From the NCBI RefSeq assembly GCF_001307155.1, contig NZ_CP012830.1, positions 186,001 to 250,000 on the forward strand: 64,000 nucleotides of DNA, written 5' to 3'. The notes beneath the pieces are model-generated. The model saw only the letters and a list, made by a program, of their open reading frames with translations. It was not told the DNA's origin and searched no databases. Numbering within the stretch: position 1 is the stretch's first letter; the number at the start of each line of letters is the position of its first letter. The DNA comes from Pseudomonas fluorescens (GTDB taxonomy: Bacteria > Pseudomonadota > Gammaproteobacteria > Pseudomonadales > Pseudomonadaceae). Positions 53,347 to 61,624 of the stretch are shown here, piece after piece. The position numbers were made by a program, and so were the translations under genes.

Positions 53347-54666
53347 TCATTGACCGACGGCCCTTACAACTGCACTGAAACGTTCGACCATCTCGGCGAC
53401 TTCGGCCTCGCTGGAAATAAAGGGCGGCGCAAACAGCACATGATTGCCGTGAGTGCCATCGACGGTTCCACTGCCGGGATAGATCAGCAGACCGCGCTTC
53501 AAGGCTTCCTGCTTGAGGGCGGCTGCATACGCCCCGCCACCACGAAACGGCTCTTTACCCGTGCGGGTTTCGACGAATTCGAGGCCGACAAACAAACCAC
53601 GGCCCCGCACATCGCCAACGGTATCAACGTCAGCCAGGCTTTCTCTGAGCCAACTGCGCAATTGTTCGCCACGGGTGCGAACCGTTGCCAACAGGTTTTC
53701 TTCAGCGATGACCTTCTGTACTTCCAAAGCAATCGCGCACGCCAGCGGATGGTTGACATGGGTTTGGCCGTTGCCCAGCACCCCGGAACCCTGGGCCATG
53801 ACCGAATGTACCCGGTCGCTAACCAGCAACGCTGAAATGGGCATGTAACCGGCCGCAAGCCCTTTGCCCACGGCCACCATGTCCGGCACGATCCCGTCAT
53901 CGGCATAGGCATACATCTGGCCGGTGCGGCCCATGCCCGCCATCACTTCATCGAGGATCAGCAGAACGTCGTGACGCTCGCAGACCTCCTTGATTTTGCG
54001 AAAGTAGCCAGGGACGGGAGGAACCGCCCCGTTGGTCGAGCCAACAACGGTTTCAGCGAAGAACGCGGCGACATTTTCGCTGCCCAGCGCGTTGATTTTG
54101 TCGTCCAGCTCCTGGGCCAGACGCGTGGCGTACTGCTCTTCGCTCTCGCCTACGCGCAGTTCGCGATAGGCATAACACGGCGAAACAAATTCAGCGGGCG
54201 GCAACAGCGACCCGAACACCGACTGGCGTTGGGCATTCCCGGAAATACTCAGGGTGCCCAAGGTACTGCCGTGATAGCTCTGGCGCCGCGAAATGAACGT
54301 CGACTTGGAGGGCAAGCCACGCTCACATTGATATTGGTAGGCGATTTTCATCGCCAACTCCATGACCTCCGAACCGCCCGACAGAAACTGCGCCCGCGCC
54401 AAGCCACCGGAAGCATCCACCAACTGTTCAGCCAGCTCTTCGGCGGCTGCCGTGGTGAAACTGCCGGCATGGGCCCAAGCGAGCTTTTTCGCTTCTCGCT
54501 CGAAAGCCGCCACGATACGCGGATGCGCATGCCCAAGGCTCGACACCGCTACACCACCACAGGTATCAAGGTAACGCTTGCCTGAAACATCTTCGAGCCA
54601 GACACCGGTCCCCTTGACGGCGAGGATCGGTGAGATATTCAGGTTTTTGTAAATGACCTTTGACAT
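53347..54666 (-). CDS. Class III aminotransferase of the cluster (gvgH-like)
   Basis: PLP-dependent class III enzyme, 439 residues from ATG 54666 (MSKVIYKNLNISPILAVKGT), with AAGGACTCACGCCC upstream. Seen: WLEDVSGKRYLDTCGGVAVS, FLSGGSEVMELAMKIAYQYQ, VLLILDEVMAGMGRTG with the PLP Asp, MVAVGKGLAAGYMPISALLV with the PLP Lys, and the C-terminal GVLGNGQTHVNHPLACAIA. The family includes beta-alanine/4-aminobutyrate and glutamate-semialdehyde-type transaminases. In the pathway it may install or remove the alpha-amino group or work as a gamma-elimination enzyme. It is 26 bp after the small membrane peptide gene. Confidence 0.9.
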   Translation of the reverse strand: MSKVIYKNLNISPILAVKGTGVWLEDVSGKRYLDTCGGVAVSSLGHAHPRIVAAFEREAKKLAWAHAGSFTTAAAEELAEQLVDASGGLARAQFLSGGSEVMELAMKIAYQYQCERGLPSKSTFISRRQSYHGSTLGTLSISGNAQRQSVFGSLLPPAEFVSPCYAYRELRVGESEEQYATRLAQELDDKINALGSENVAAFFAETVVGSTNGAVPPVPGYFRKIKEVCERHDVLLILDEVMAGMGRTGQMYAYADDGIVPDMVAVGKGLAAGYMPISALLVSDRVHSVMAQGSGVLGNGQTHVNHPLACAIALEVQKVIAEENLLATVRTRGEQLRSWLRESLADVDTVGDVRGRGLFVGLEFVETRTGKEPFRGGGAYAAALKQEALKRGLLIYPGSGTVDGTHGNHVLFAPPFISSEAEVAEMVERFSAVVRAVGQ

Positions 54667-54692
54667 GGGCGTGAGTCCTTGGGCTGTTGGGG

Positions 54693-54836
54693 CTATTTTC
54701 CCTTTGCCGGATGATCCCATGCCGTCGGGGCCTGGTGAAAATTCCGGCCAAAACGCGATGAATGAAAGACCGAGCGGGTCAGTCCAATGGGCAGCAGTAC
54801 AACGATGAACATAAGAAACGCGAGGAACCTGAGCAC
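54693..54836 (-). CDS. 47-residue single-TM peptide (SxtJ-tail-like)
   Basis: GTG start at 54836 with AAGGAG 8 bp upstream. Residues 1-22 form one TM segment (VLRFLAFLMFIVVLLPIGLT), then a basic/aromatic tail (RSVFHSSRFGRNFHQAPTAW). The end of the TM and the R-S-x-F...F-x2-A-P-T-A-W pattern recall the C-terminus of SxtJ-like proteins that accompany carbamoyltransferases. At 144 nt with its stop codon it fits the small ORFs (<150 nt) that WH6 needs for its vinylglycine product. It sits 31 bp after the carbamoyltransferase gene and 26 bp before the aminotransferase gene. Confidence 0.78.
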   Translation of the reverse strand: MLRFLAFLMFIVVLLPIGLTRSVFHSSRFGRNFHQAPTAWDHPAKGK

Positions 54837-54867
54837 GAAAAAATCTCCTTATTGTTAAAGGTGAACA

Positions 54868-56709
54868 TCAATCCAGCGGGATTTCGCTGCGCCAGTCGAC
54901 TTCTTCAACGAACGCTGGCTGACCAGGACGCTCAAGCACGAAACGGCCGAGCACCAGCACGTCCATTTCCGTACGCATGAAGCAGGCATAAGCTTCTTGC
55001 GGCTTGCACACGATCGGTTCGCCACGCACGTTGAACGAAGTGTTAACCAACACTGAACAACCGGTACGCGCTTTGAAACTACGCAGCAGATAAGTGAACG
55101 GTGCGTTATTTTCTTCGGTCACGGTTTGCACCCGAGCCGATAAGTCGACGTGAGTCACCGCCGGCAACTGCGAGCGAATATTGTTGATGCTGCCCAACCC
55201 ACGCGCGGGACCGCCCTCTTTGAGCGAAGTCTCGGATTTGATCGAATCGGTCACCGGCGCGACCATCAACATGTACGGGCTACTTTCACAGATATCGAAA
55301 TAGGTCTTGGCGTCTTCAGCCAGGACCGCTGGCGCAAATGGCCGGAACGATTCGCGGTACTTGATCTTCAGGTTCATGGTGCGCTGCATCTCGGGGTTGC
55401 GTGCATCGCCGAGAATCGAACGTGCGCCCAAGGCCCGCGGACCAAATTCCATACGCCCCTGGAACCAGCCGACTACCGCACCGTCAGCCAGACGGCTGGC
55501 GACCTGGTCATACAGCTGGGCATCGTCGTAGCGGGTGTAGGGGTAGTTGTTTTCGCGCAGGAACGCTTCGATCTCTTCGTCGCCAAATCCTGGCCCCAGC
55601 AGGCTACCGCTCATGGCGTCAGTCTTGCTCCCGGTCAGGTGTGGGCGCCCGGTACGCTTGACCGAATAATCCATCGCCGCACCCAGCGCGCAACCGGCAT
55701 CGCCGGCCGCCGGCTGGATCCAGATCGAGTCGAAACGCCCGGAACGGCTGAGCACGCCGTTGGCCACGCAATTTAACGCCACGCCTCCGGCCAGGCACAG
55801 ATTACGTTTACCGGTCTGCTTGACCGCAGCGGTCGCCAACCCCAGCACCACCTCTTCCGTGACTTTTTGGACCGAAGCCGCGAGGTCGCACTCACGCTGG
55901 GAAATCGGGCTTTCCGGTTTACGGATCGGCCCACCGAACAGCTCTTCAAAGGCCTCGCCCACCATGCGCTCGCCGCGCAGGTATTCGAAGTACTTCATGT
56001 TCAGGGTGAAGGAGCCGTCAGGACGGATATTAATCAGCTCATCGCGAATCTTGTCGGCGTAGATCGGCTGACCGTAAGGCGCCAGGCCCATCAGTTTGTA
56101 TTCGCCGGAATCGACCTTGAAGCCGCAGTAATAGGTCATCGCCGAATAGAACAGACCCACCGAATGCGGGTACGAAATCGAGTTCTTCAGCTCAAGCCTG
56201 GAGCCCTCGCCCTGCCAGATAGTGGTCGAGTGCCATTCGCCGATTCCGTCAATGCACAGTACCGCGGCGTTCTCGAACGGCGACGGGTAGAACGCCGCAG
56301 CGGCGTGGGAGCGATGGTGCTGGGACGCCTGGGTGCGCGGGGCTTTGCCTCGCTCCAGCTCTTCGAGTTTTTCATCGACAAACTTGAGTACGTTCCACTT
56401 CCAACGAATCCATTCCGGCATCGCATTGATGAACGTTCGCGCGCCACCGATGCCGCCACTGGCAAAGGAGGAAATGACCCGTGAGAACTTCTCCTGGGGG
56501 TCTTCGTAATAGACCACGGCCTCCAGGTCATCCAGGGTAATACCCTCGGCATCCAGGCAATACTGAATCGCCTGGGCCGGAAATGCCGCGTCGTGTCGCA
56601 CGCGGGTGAAACGCTCTTCCTGGGCAGCTGCAACCGGGACGCCATCTTTCACCAAGGCGGCAGCACTGTCGTGATAGAAGGCAGAGATCCCTAATACATA
56701 AATAGCCAT
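54868..56709 (-). CDS. Carbamoyltransferase, NodU/CmcH family (gvgF-like)
   Basis: 613 residues. Transfers a carbamoyl group from carbamoyl phosphate to a hydroxyl acceptor via carbamoyl-adenylate. Seen: N-terminal Kae1-like domain (YVLGISAFYHDSAAALVKDG; EERFTRVRHDAAFP; HHRSHAAAAFYPSPFENAAV metal/adenylate His), FYSAMTYYCGFKVDSGEYKL, GGVALNCVANGVLSRSGRFD, and the C-terminal YrdC-like-distinct domain (NTSFNVRGEPIVCKPQEAYA). The final WH6 product has no carbamoyl group, so a carbamate is probably a transient leaving group in forming the vinyl double bond (inference). Start ATG 56709. Confidence 0.92.
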   Translation of the reverse strand: MAIYVLGISAFYHDSAAALVKDGVPVAAAQEERFTRVRHDAAFPAQAIQYCLDAEGITLDDLEAVVYYEDPQEKFSRVISSFASGGIGGARTFINAMPEWIRWKWNVLKFVDEKLEELERGKAPRTQASQHHRSHAAAAFYPSPFENAAVLCIDGIGEWHSTTIWQGEGSRLELKNSISYPHSVGLFYSAMTYYCGFKVDSGEYKLMGLAPYGQPIYADKIRDELINIRPDGSFTLNMKYFEYLRGERMVGEAFEELFGGPIRKPESPISQRECDLAASVQKVTEEVVLGLATAAVKQTGKRNLCLAGGVALNCVANGVLSRSGRFDSIWIQPAAGDAGCALGAAMDYSVKRTGRPHLTGSKTDAMSGSLLGPGFGDEEIEAFLRENNYPYTRYDDAQLYDQVASRLADGAVVGWFQGRMEFGPRALGARSILGDARNPEMQRTMNLKIKYRESFRPFAPAVLAEDAKTYFDICESSPYMLMVAPVTDSIKSETSLKEGGPARGLGSINNIRSQLPAVTHVDLSARVQTVTEENNAPFTYLLRSFKARTGCSVLVNTSFNVRGEPIVCKPQEAYACFMRTEMDVLVLGRFVLERPGQPAFVEEVDWRSEIPLD

Positions 56710-56807
56710 TTAAACGTGCATCCTCTTAGCATCATGCCAATACATGGAATCCCTTTCGCCAGACGCATCTACTGGCTTCTCGGTAACTCTTACTTTTATA
56801 AATACCT

Positions 56808-57431
56808 TCAAGACCACCACTCGCCGAACGGCAAGCTTTTCAATACCGGTATCAATGACGCCACCAGCACCAGGCTCATGGTGATATTGAACACCTTCAA
56901 ACGCTGCGGGTGAGTCAAGAAGCGCCGCAGGTATTGCCCAAAAAACACCCAAACCATCGAACACGGCGAGCCGAACAAAAAGAACAGCAGCGCGATCAGC
57001 AAAATCTGAAAACCGTAGGCATCGACCGGCGAGGTATACGTCAGCACCGCACCCACCGCCATCACCCAGGCCTTGGGGTTGATCCACTGAAACAATGCCG
57101 CATGGGTGAAGCCCAAGGGCTTTCCAGACTTGTCGTCAAGGTCCACGGTCGGCGCGCTGGCGATCTGGTAGGCCAGGTACAACAGGTACAGCGCACCCAC
57201 CACCTGCAATACATCGTGAAGCCTGGGGTACTGTTGAAAAATCGCCCCGGCCCCCACCCCGACGGCAATCAGCATCAGTGGAAAACCGATGTTGATCCCC
57301 GCCACATGGCGCATCGTGCGCCCGATGCCAAAGTTCGCTCCCGACGACATCAACATGACGTTGTTAGGCCCCGGCGTGACGCAGGTGGCGATGACAAACA
57401 AAATGATCGAGTAGTAATCCAGGGTTTGCAT
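56808..57431 (-). CDS. LysE-family exporter (middle of the operon)
   Basis: 207 residues from ATG 57431 (MQTLDYYSIILFVIATCVTP). Seen: CVTPGPNNVMLMSSGANFGIG, the LysE/RhtB signature, about six TM segments (VLQVVGALYLLYLAYQIASA; GFQILLIALLFFLFGSPCS). A second exporter of the same family as 51929-52558 but clearly different in sequence. In WH6, transporters in the cluster were reported to overlap in function, which fits two LysE genes. It lies 13 bp downstream of the amidinotransferase remnant and 98 bp before the carbamoyltransferase gene. Confidence 0.88.
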   Translation of the reverse strand: MQTLDYYSIILFVIATCVTPGPNNVMLMSSGANFGIGRTMRHVAGINIGFPLMLIAVGVGAGAIFQQYPRLHDVLQVVGALYLLYLAYQIASAPTVDLDDKSGKPLGFTHAALFQWINPKAWVMAVGAVLTYTSPVDAYGFQILLIALLFFLFGSPCSMVWVFFGQYLRRFLTHPQRLKVFNITMSLVLVASLIPVLKSLPFGEWWS

Positions 57432-57444
57432 CGTCACCCCCTTA

Positions 57445-57920
57445 TCAACGGTAATCTTCCAACGTCCCGCGCCGACGGATGTCGAGCGACACACAATGGA
57501 AACCACCACTCAAACTACGAGCATGGCGCATCTTCAATGGCGCCACGTCGACACCCTGTTTTCCAACGCGCGGATCAACGGAACCTGCTGGTCATTGATC
57601 ACCGCCAGTGACGGGTTGACTCGATAAATGGAATCGGCCAATTGCGGCTTGGGTGCCGAGATCCAGTTGGCGCCGCTGGCGAAATAGTCCTGCACATGCT
57701 TGCGATAGGCGAAGGGTTCGAAATACCGGCTACGCAAGGCCATCGGTGCTTCGATGAGGGTCTGGCCGATCGGCAGAATGTCCTCTTGATCGGTGTGGTG
57801 CTCGCTATAGTCGAGGGCGAATAAGCCCTTATCAGGCAGTGGCACCCGCGCGCCAGTGGCGATGCCAACAACCATCTCTTCGAGGGGATCCCACTCGTTG
57901 TGCACATTGACCAGAGACAT
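57445..57920 (-). pseudogene. Degenerate amidinotransferase with internal deletions and a frameshift
   Basis: Start ATG 57920 has AAGGAGCTACAC upstream. N-terminal 48 residues match the start of glycine/arginine amidinotransferases (MSLVNVHNEWDPLEEMVVGI). The sequence then jumps to a mid-protein segment (LPIGQTLIEAPMALRSRYFE, YFASGANWISAPKPQLADSI), then jumps again to the very end ([12 protein letters not shown]). The frame breaks in AACAGGGTGTC where an extra G (AGGGGT) would restore it; the next frame reads [20 protein letters not shown] with the catalytic Cys region, ending TLEDYR. About 155 of some 360 residues remain; the segments that hold the catalytic Asp and His are missing. Confidence 0.85.
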
Positions 57921-57942
57921 GTGTAGCTCCTTGTTGTTTTTA

Positions 57943-60183
57943 TTAGCCGGCCACTTCCACCAATGTCTTGCGGGTGATTGGCAAATGGTGGAAGAGCTGT
58001 TGCGAAGAGGCCTGGCGTCCGGCACGCGGCAACACCCTCCCAGCGGACCCGACCCCCAACCGGCGCAACACCGAAGCCCACTTGCCCGGCATCGGTGCCA
58101 GGGATTCATATCCCACCCGCACCCGCTGCCAATGCTCGGCCAACGACTGCGCACCGCCTGCGGCAATCTTGCGCATGTAGGCGTCAATCGCATCGGCGGC
58201 CCAGGCCGAGTGCCCGGTGGAGACGTTGTCGATGGTGTTGTGCAAGTCCACGAAGGCCGTACTGAAGCCGTAATGGCGCAGGAAACGCCGCGCCAAACGG
58301 TAACTGCCGCCCACGCCAGATAATTCCATCGCCAGGTTCATACCGAGCGTCTCCGGCATAAACGTCACCGGCAATTTGCCCAGGCACAGCCAATACACCG
58401 GCAAGCGGAACGACTCCTCGTCCAGACGTGGGTCCTGGGCAAACTCACGACTGCCGGTCGGTGCCAACTCGTGCCCCATCTGACGCAAACCGTCGCGATA
58501 AATCTTTGGATGATTCAACGCGTAAACGCCGTTGCCCAGTTCATCCCAATAGGTTTGAAACAGCGCATAGCCAATAGGCGAGGACGCCAGGTCAAGGTCG
58601 GTGAAACCCTGCAACCAAGCGCCGTCGATTAACGTCAGGGGCGCCAACTGTAGGGTCGACTCGACAATTTCTTCACGGGTCGGCAGTTGTTCCGGGTCGC
58701 TTTCATCGAACTGCTCGCCGTTCTGGTCATGTTTGTCCAGCAACCAAGAGCGCAACACGTTCACGCCCCAGTACTCAGGTAGCGGACGCCCGGAAGTCTC
58801 CAGCGAACGGCTTGAGCGCTCCAGCCAACGTGTCACGTAGGCGTGGGCAAAGGCTTGGGTGGTTGGCCCGAGCGCGCGCCCCTGCAAGATAAAATAGGCC
58901 TCGCGCAGGCTTTTCGGCCAGTGACCGAGAGACGTGTGGCGGGTCTCGGTCAGGGTGCGGATAGCGCTTGCATCGGTAGGGTTGATGATCGACTGTCGAG
59001 GTAAGGGTTCGCTATGCGCTGCTTGGGGCAGCCAGTCGATCCATTTACGAATCACACTCAGGTCGGCGTCGCTGAAGATTCGGAACATACGCCCGGTCGG
59101 CGCAACCAGGCTGGTGACCAAGATACTTTTCTGTGCATCGCCGGGCACGATCAAGCGGCTGCGCGACAATACATCCAACAGCGGCAGCGGATCGGTTTGC
59201 GCATCCTTGAGCCACTCGGAAAGGCTACGTCCTTCCACCAGGTAATTCTGGTGATAAACCGCACCAACCCGAGCCAGCCGCTGGATCAGTTGCGCCATCG
59301 CATGCTGCGGTGACGAGGCTACCAGTGCCGCGTTGTAGAGCTGGGCATTCCAGCGCCGCAGCGCCGAGAACAACCAGGTGGCACCCCGGATCAGCTCGGT
59401 ATGCCGGGCTTCACCTTGAGCGGCGACCTGATTGCTGATCCACTGCGCGATCGCCAGCGACGAGGTCTCGTCCAGCCCCCCGAACGGCTCGTTCAAATCC
59501 AGCCGCCGGATGTCCAACGGCAGGCTTTCAATCTGCCCCAAGACGGCCCAGCCAGGGCAAAGGCCAACCGTACGCAGCGCCCAATCAATGCCGCAAAGCA
59601 CATCGCCAAACTCATCGCTGCGACGGCTGAGGGCCAGCAACAGCGCGGGCAACTCAAAGGCCTCATCGCTTAAGTCGGGTAACATCGAAAGTTCGAAAGG
59701 CGCTACCGCATAGGACTTCAGCTCCAGCTGACCAAGCAGCGCCTTGAAGTGATCGGCGCGTGAGGCCCGGGGGCGGCCCACGCCGACGTCATGAGCAAAC
59801 AGCTGCATGATTTTCAGCTGTGCATTGTCTTCGAAGACCCCGGGCGCACTCATGCCTTGCAGCCAGCAACCCAGAATCGACGCCATCGGCGCCGAGTAAA
59901 TAGCCAGCGCTTGGGCAAATTCCTTGGCATTTCCGTGTTGCGCAGCGGCAGCGGCCACGGCGCTATAGGCCGCGCCCTGTTCGACCCGCCAGCGGTCGAT
60001 CTGTTGCGCCAGCTCCGACAAGCCAGGACTGGCTTCACCGGTAGCCGGCGCGCACGCCTGCATCAGGCTTTTGAGATACACGTCATCCAGGAAGCTTTCG
60101 GGACTGATCGCCGAGCGATACAGCTGGCGCCACACATCCCCTGCCCTTGCGTGAATTGAAACCGAGCCATCCATTGCCAACAT
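57943..60183 (-). CDS. Large protein with C-terminal heme-oxygenase-like diiron oxidase domain
   Basis: 746 residues, ATG 60183 (or ATG 60174). The C-terminal 240 residues are annotated in public databases as iron-containing redox enzyme family, with a full set of plausible diiron ligands: E548 and H558 in YWDELGNGVYALNH, E620 in MNLAMELSGVG, H648, D652 and H658 in DLHNTIDNVSTGH. This fold hydroxylates amines or cleaves C-N bonds (SznF-type N-oxygenases). The N-terminal 500 residues have no domain I can name. In the pathway it is the best candidate for N-oxidation to give the aminooxy/hydroxylamine oxygen of the product (inference). It lies 22 bp before the amidinotransferase remnant. Confidence 0.85.
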   Translation of the reverse strand: MLAMDGSVSIHARAGDVWRQLYRSAISPESFLDDVYLKSLMQACAPATGEASPGLSELAQQIDRWRVEQGAAYSAVAAAAAQHGNAKEFAQALAIYSAPMASILGCWLQGMSAPGVFEDNAQLKIMQLFAHDVGVGRPRASRADHFKALLGQLELKSYAVAPFELSMLPDLSDEAFELPALLLALSRRSDEFGDVLCGIDWALRTVGLCPGWAVLGQIESLPLDIRRLDLNEPFGGLDETSSLAIAQWISNQVAAQGEARHTELIRGATWLFSALRRWNAQLYNAALVASSPQHAMAQLIQRLARVGAVYHQNYLVEGRSLSEWLKDAQTDPLPLLDVLSRSRLIVPGDAQKSILVTSLVAPTGRMFRIFSDADLSVIRKWIDWLPQAAHSEPLPRQSIINPTDASAIRTLTETRHTSLGHWPKSLREAYFILQGRALGPTTQAFAHAYVTRWLERSSRSLETSGRPLPEYWGVNVLRSWLLDKHDQNGEQFDESDPEQLPTREEIVESTLQLAPLTLIDGAWLQGFTDLDLASSPIGYALFQTYWDELGNGVYALNHPKIYRDGLRQMGHELAPTGSREFAQDPRLDEESFRLPVYWLCLGKLPVTFMPETLGMNLAMELSGVGGSYRLARRFLRHYGFSTAFVDLHNTIDNVSTGHSAWAADAIDAYMRKIAAGGAQSLAEHWQRVRVGYESLAPMPGKWASVLRRLGVGSAGRVLPRAGRQASSQQLFHHLPITRKTLVEVAG

Positions 60184-60217
60184 CCTGTTCAGTGCAAGTG
60201 ACGTTATTAAGCGAACG

Positions 60218-60301
60218 TCAGAACATCGGATAAATGGAGGAATCGGGCTTTTTCTTCTTTTTACCGAAGAGGCGTTGGATAAATTTTTTGATCGATTTCA
60301 T
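60218..60301 (-). CDS. 27-residue basic peptide
   Basis: ATG 60301 with AAAAGGAAACTGTG just upstream. The product is MKSIKKFIQRLFGKKKKKPD followed by SSIYPMF: an amphipathic, strongly basic helix (nine Lys) and a short aromatic tail. It is 84 nt with its stop codon, 34 bp before the diiron-enzyme gene and 12 bp after the SGNH gene. Fits the second of the two tiny ORFs reported as needed in WH6. The peptide may sit on the inner face of the membrane; a comparison to the tails of DUF5989-type proteins is only an impression. Confidence 0.72.
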   Translation of the reverse strand: MKSIKKFIQRLFGKKKKKPDSSIYPMF

Positions 60302-60313
60302 CACAGTTTCCTT

Positions 60314-61318
60314 TTAGTGAGTGGCATCAAGAATGAGCTTTGAAACGAGGTCATTGCCTTTGTCGGTGAAGTGAATCCGGTCGACGAACTGCCAGTCATC
60401 CGGGCCTAGCGCTTCGGCCAGCAACGGCGTGATATCGACAAAGCCCACACCCATTTTGTGCGCCCCTTCGCGCAACTGTGCGGCATAGGCTTCACGCACA
60501 CGGGTCTGCAAAATATCGCCATACATCTCAGTGAAATTTCCGGCCTGGTCCAGTTCGGCAAACAGTTGCTCCTCTTCACTGCAACCTTTTGCCCGAATCC
60601 AGCCGGCCAGCGGTTGCAAAATGAAGGTCAGCTTCGCGCCCATATCCTTGGCCAGGGCGCGCCAGATATCCAATTGTTGCAGCGTCAGGTTGGCCGCGTA
60701 GTCGATCTGTTCTCCCATCGACGGTGGAGCCGGTGGCTCTGGCTCCAGGGTCTTGCCGAACAGGTTGGTCAGGCTCCACGAGCTGTGCGTTGGCTGCTCG
60801 GGCGCGAATGCACTGAAGAACTGATGGCAATTGAAAAAGGCCCCGTGCTCGCCGCGGTACTCCTTTGGCTGGCGTGCCAAGCCGAGGTTGTTGAACCCGG
60901 AAAACAGCACGATCTCATCCACCTTTGGCAGCAGGTGGCGGTTGAGCGTGAAGAGCATCAGTTCTTGGGTTGAGTTGAAACTGCGACCGCCGAAGTTCAG
61001 CCAGCGTTGACCGCGCGGATCGTTCGCCGACAGGCGCGAAGACAAGGTGCAGCTGTCGGAACTGGCACCGATACCGAATACCGTAGAACTGCCGGCCAAC
61101 AGGCGAACACTGCTGCTTTTGTCGCAATCAGCCGCCGAATACTCGACCCCCAGAGATTCAGAGTAGCGAAAGCCCACACTGTCAGTGTTGACCACCGGCG
61201 AGCGGTGGTTGGCCGGATGGAAATACATCAAATACGGTAACCAGCGGACTTCGCCGCCGTCAGTGAACTTTTGCTCGTATTCAGCCATCTGCGGAGTGAG
61301 TGTCATCCTTGCCGTCAT
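60314..61318 (-). CDS. SGNH/GDSL-like hydrolase-family protein (first gene of the operon)
   Basis: 334 residues, ATG 61318. Seen: an SGNH-type block I (LLAGSSTVFGIGASSDSCTL), GRSFNSTQELMLFTLNRHLL, block III-like FSGFNNLGLARQPK and a C-terminal D-x2-H block (VDRIHFTDKGNDLVSKLIL). The nucleophile Ser would be in A-G-S-S-T. SGNH proteins accompany carbamoyltransferase/SxtJ-type small proteins in other genomes. Role could be an acyl- or carbamoyl-ester hydrolase on a pathway intermediate. It is the promoter-proximal gene, divergent from the MocR-type regulator. Confidence 0.82.
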   Translation of the reverse strand: MTARMTLTPQMAEYEQKFTDGGEVRWLPYLMYFHPANHRSPVVNTDSVGFRYSESLGVEYSAADCDKSSSVRLLAGSSTVFGIGASSDSCTLSSRLSANDPRGQRWLNFGGRSFNSTQELMLFTLNRHLLPKVDEIVLFSGFNNLGLARQPKEYRGEHGAFFNCHQFFSAFAPEQPTHSSWSLTNLFGKTLEPEPPAPPSMGEQIDYAANLTLQQLDIWRALAKDMGAKLTFILQPLAGWIRAKGCSEEEQLFAELDQAGNFTEMYGDILQTRVREAYAAQLREGAHKMGVGFVDITPLLAEALGPDDWQFVDRIHFTDKGNDLVSKLILDATH

Positions 61319-61581
61319 ACCGCCTTCATCCTCATCAGTAATCGCTGATCATGTGCCGGAAGCGTTCTAAGCCGCTGCCAGACGTCTGAATTTGTAGGAT
61401 TTTTCCCAAAACACGGGGGTGCCGCCCTGGAATGTTGCGACTAGCGTCTCTACTGGACATTCCTGCACCCCAGAAGAACTATCATCCCAAGGTGTCTGTG
61501 TGTATTGCAGATACAGCGCCGGCTATTTTTTTTAATACAGTTGGCTTTTTTTGGCGAAAAATAATTCAAAATAAGTCAAAT

Positions 61582-61617
61582 CTGTAGCTTCTTAAGCTAC
61601 AGATGACACGCTACAGT
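61582..61617. promoter_or_regulatory. CTGTAGC/GCTACAG repeats, candidate MocR operator
   Basis: CTGTAGCTT CTT AAGCTACAG (61582-61602) is a perfect 9-bp dyad, and GCTACAG occurs again at 61611-61617, 15 bp after its copy at 61596-61602. One inverted plus one direct repeat is the pattern of MocR-type sites (e.g. PdxR/GabR). It ends 7 bp before the regulator's ATG. Confidence 0.7.
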
Positions 61618-61624
61618 CAAATCC

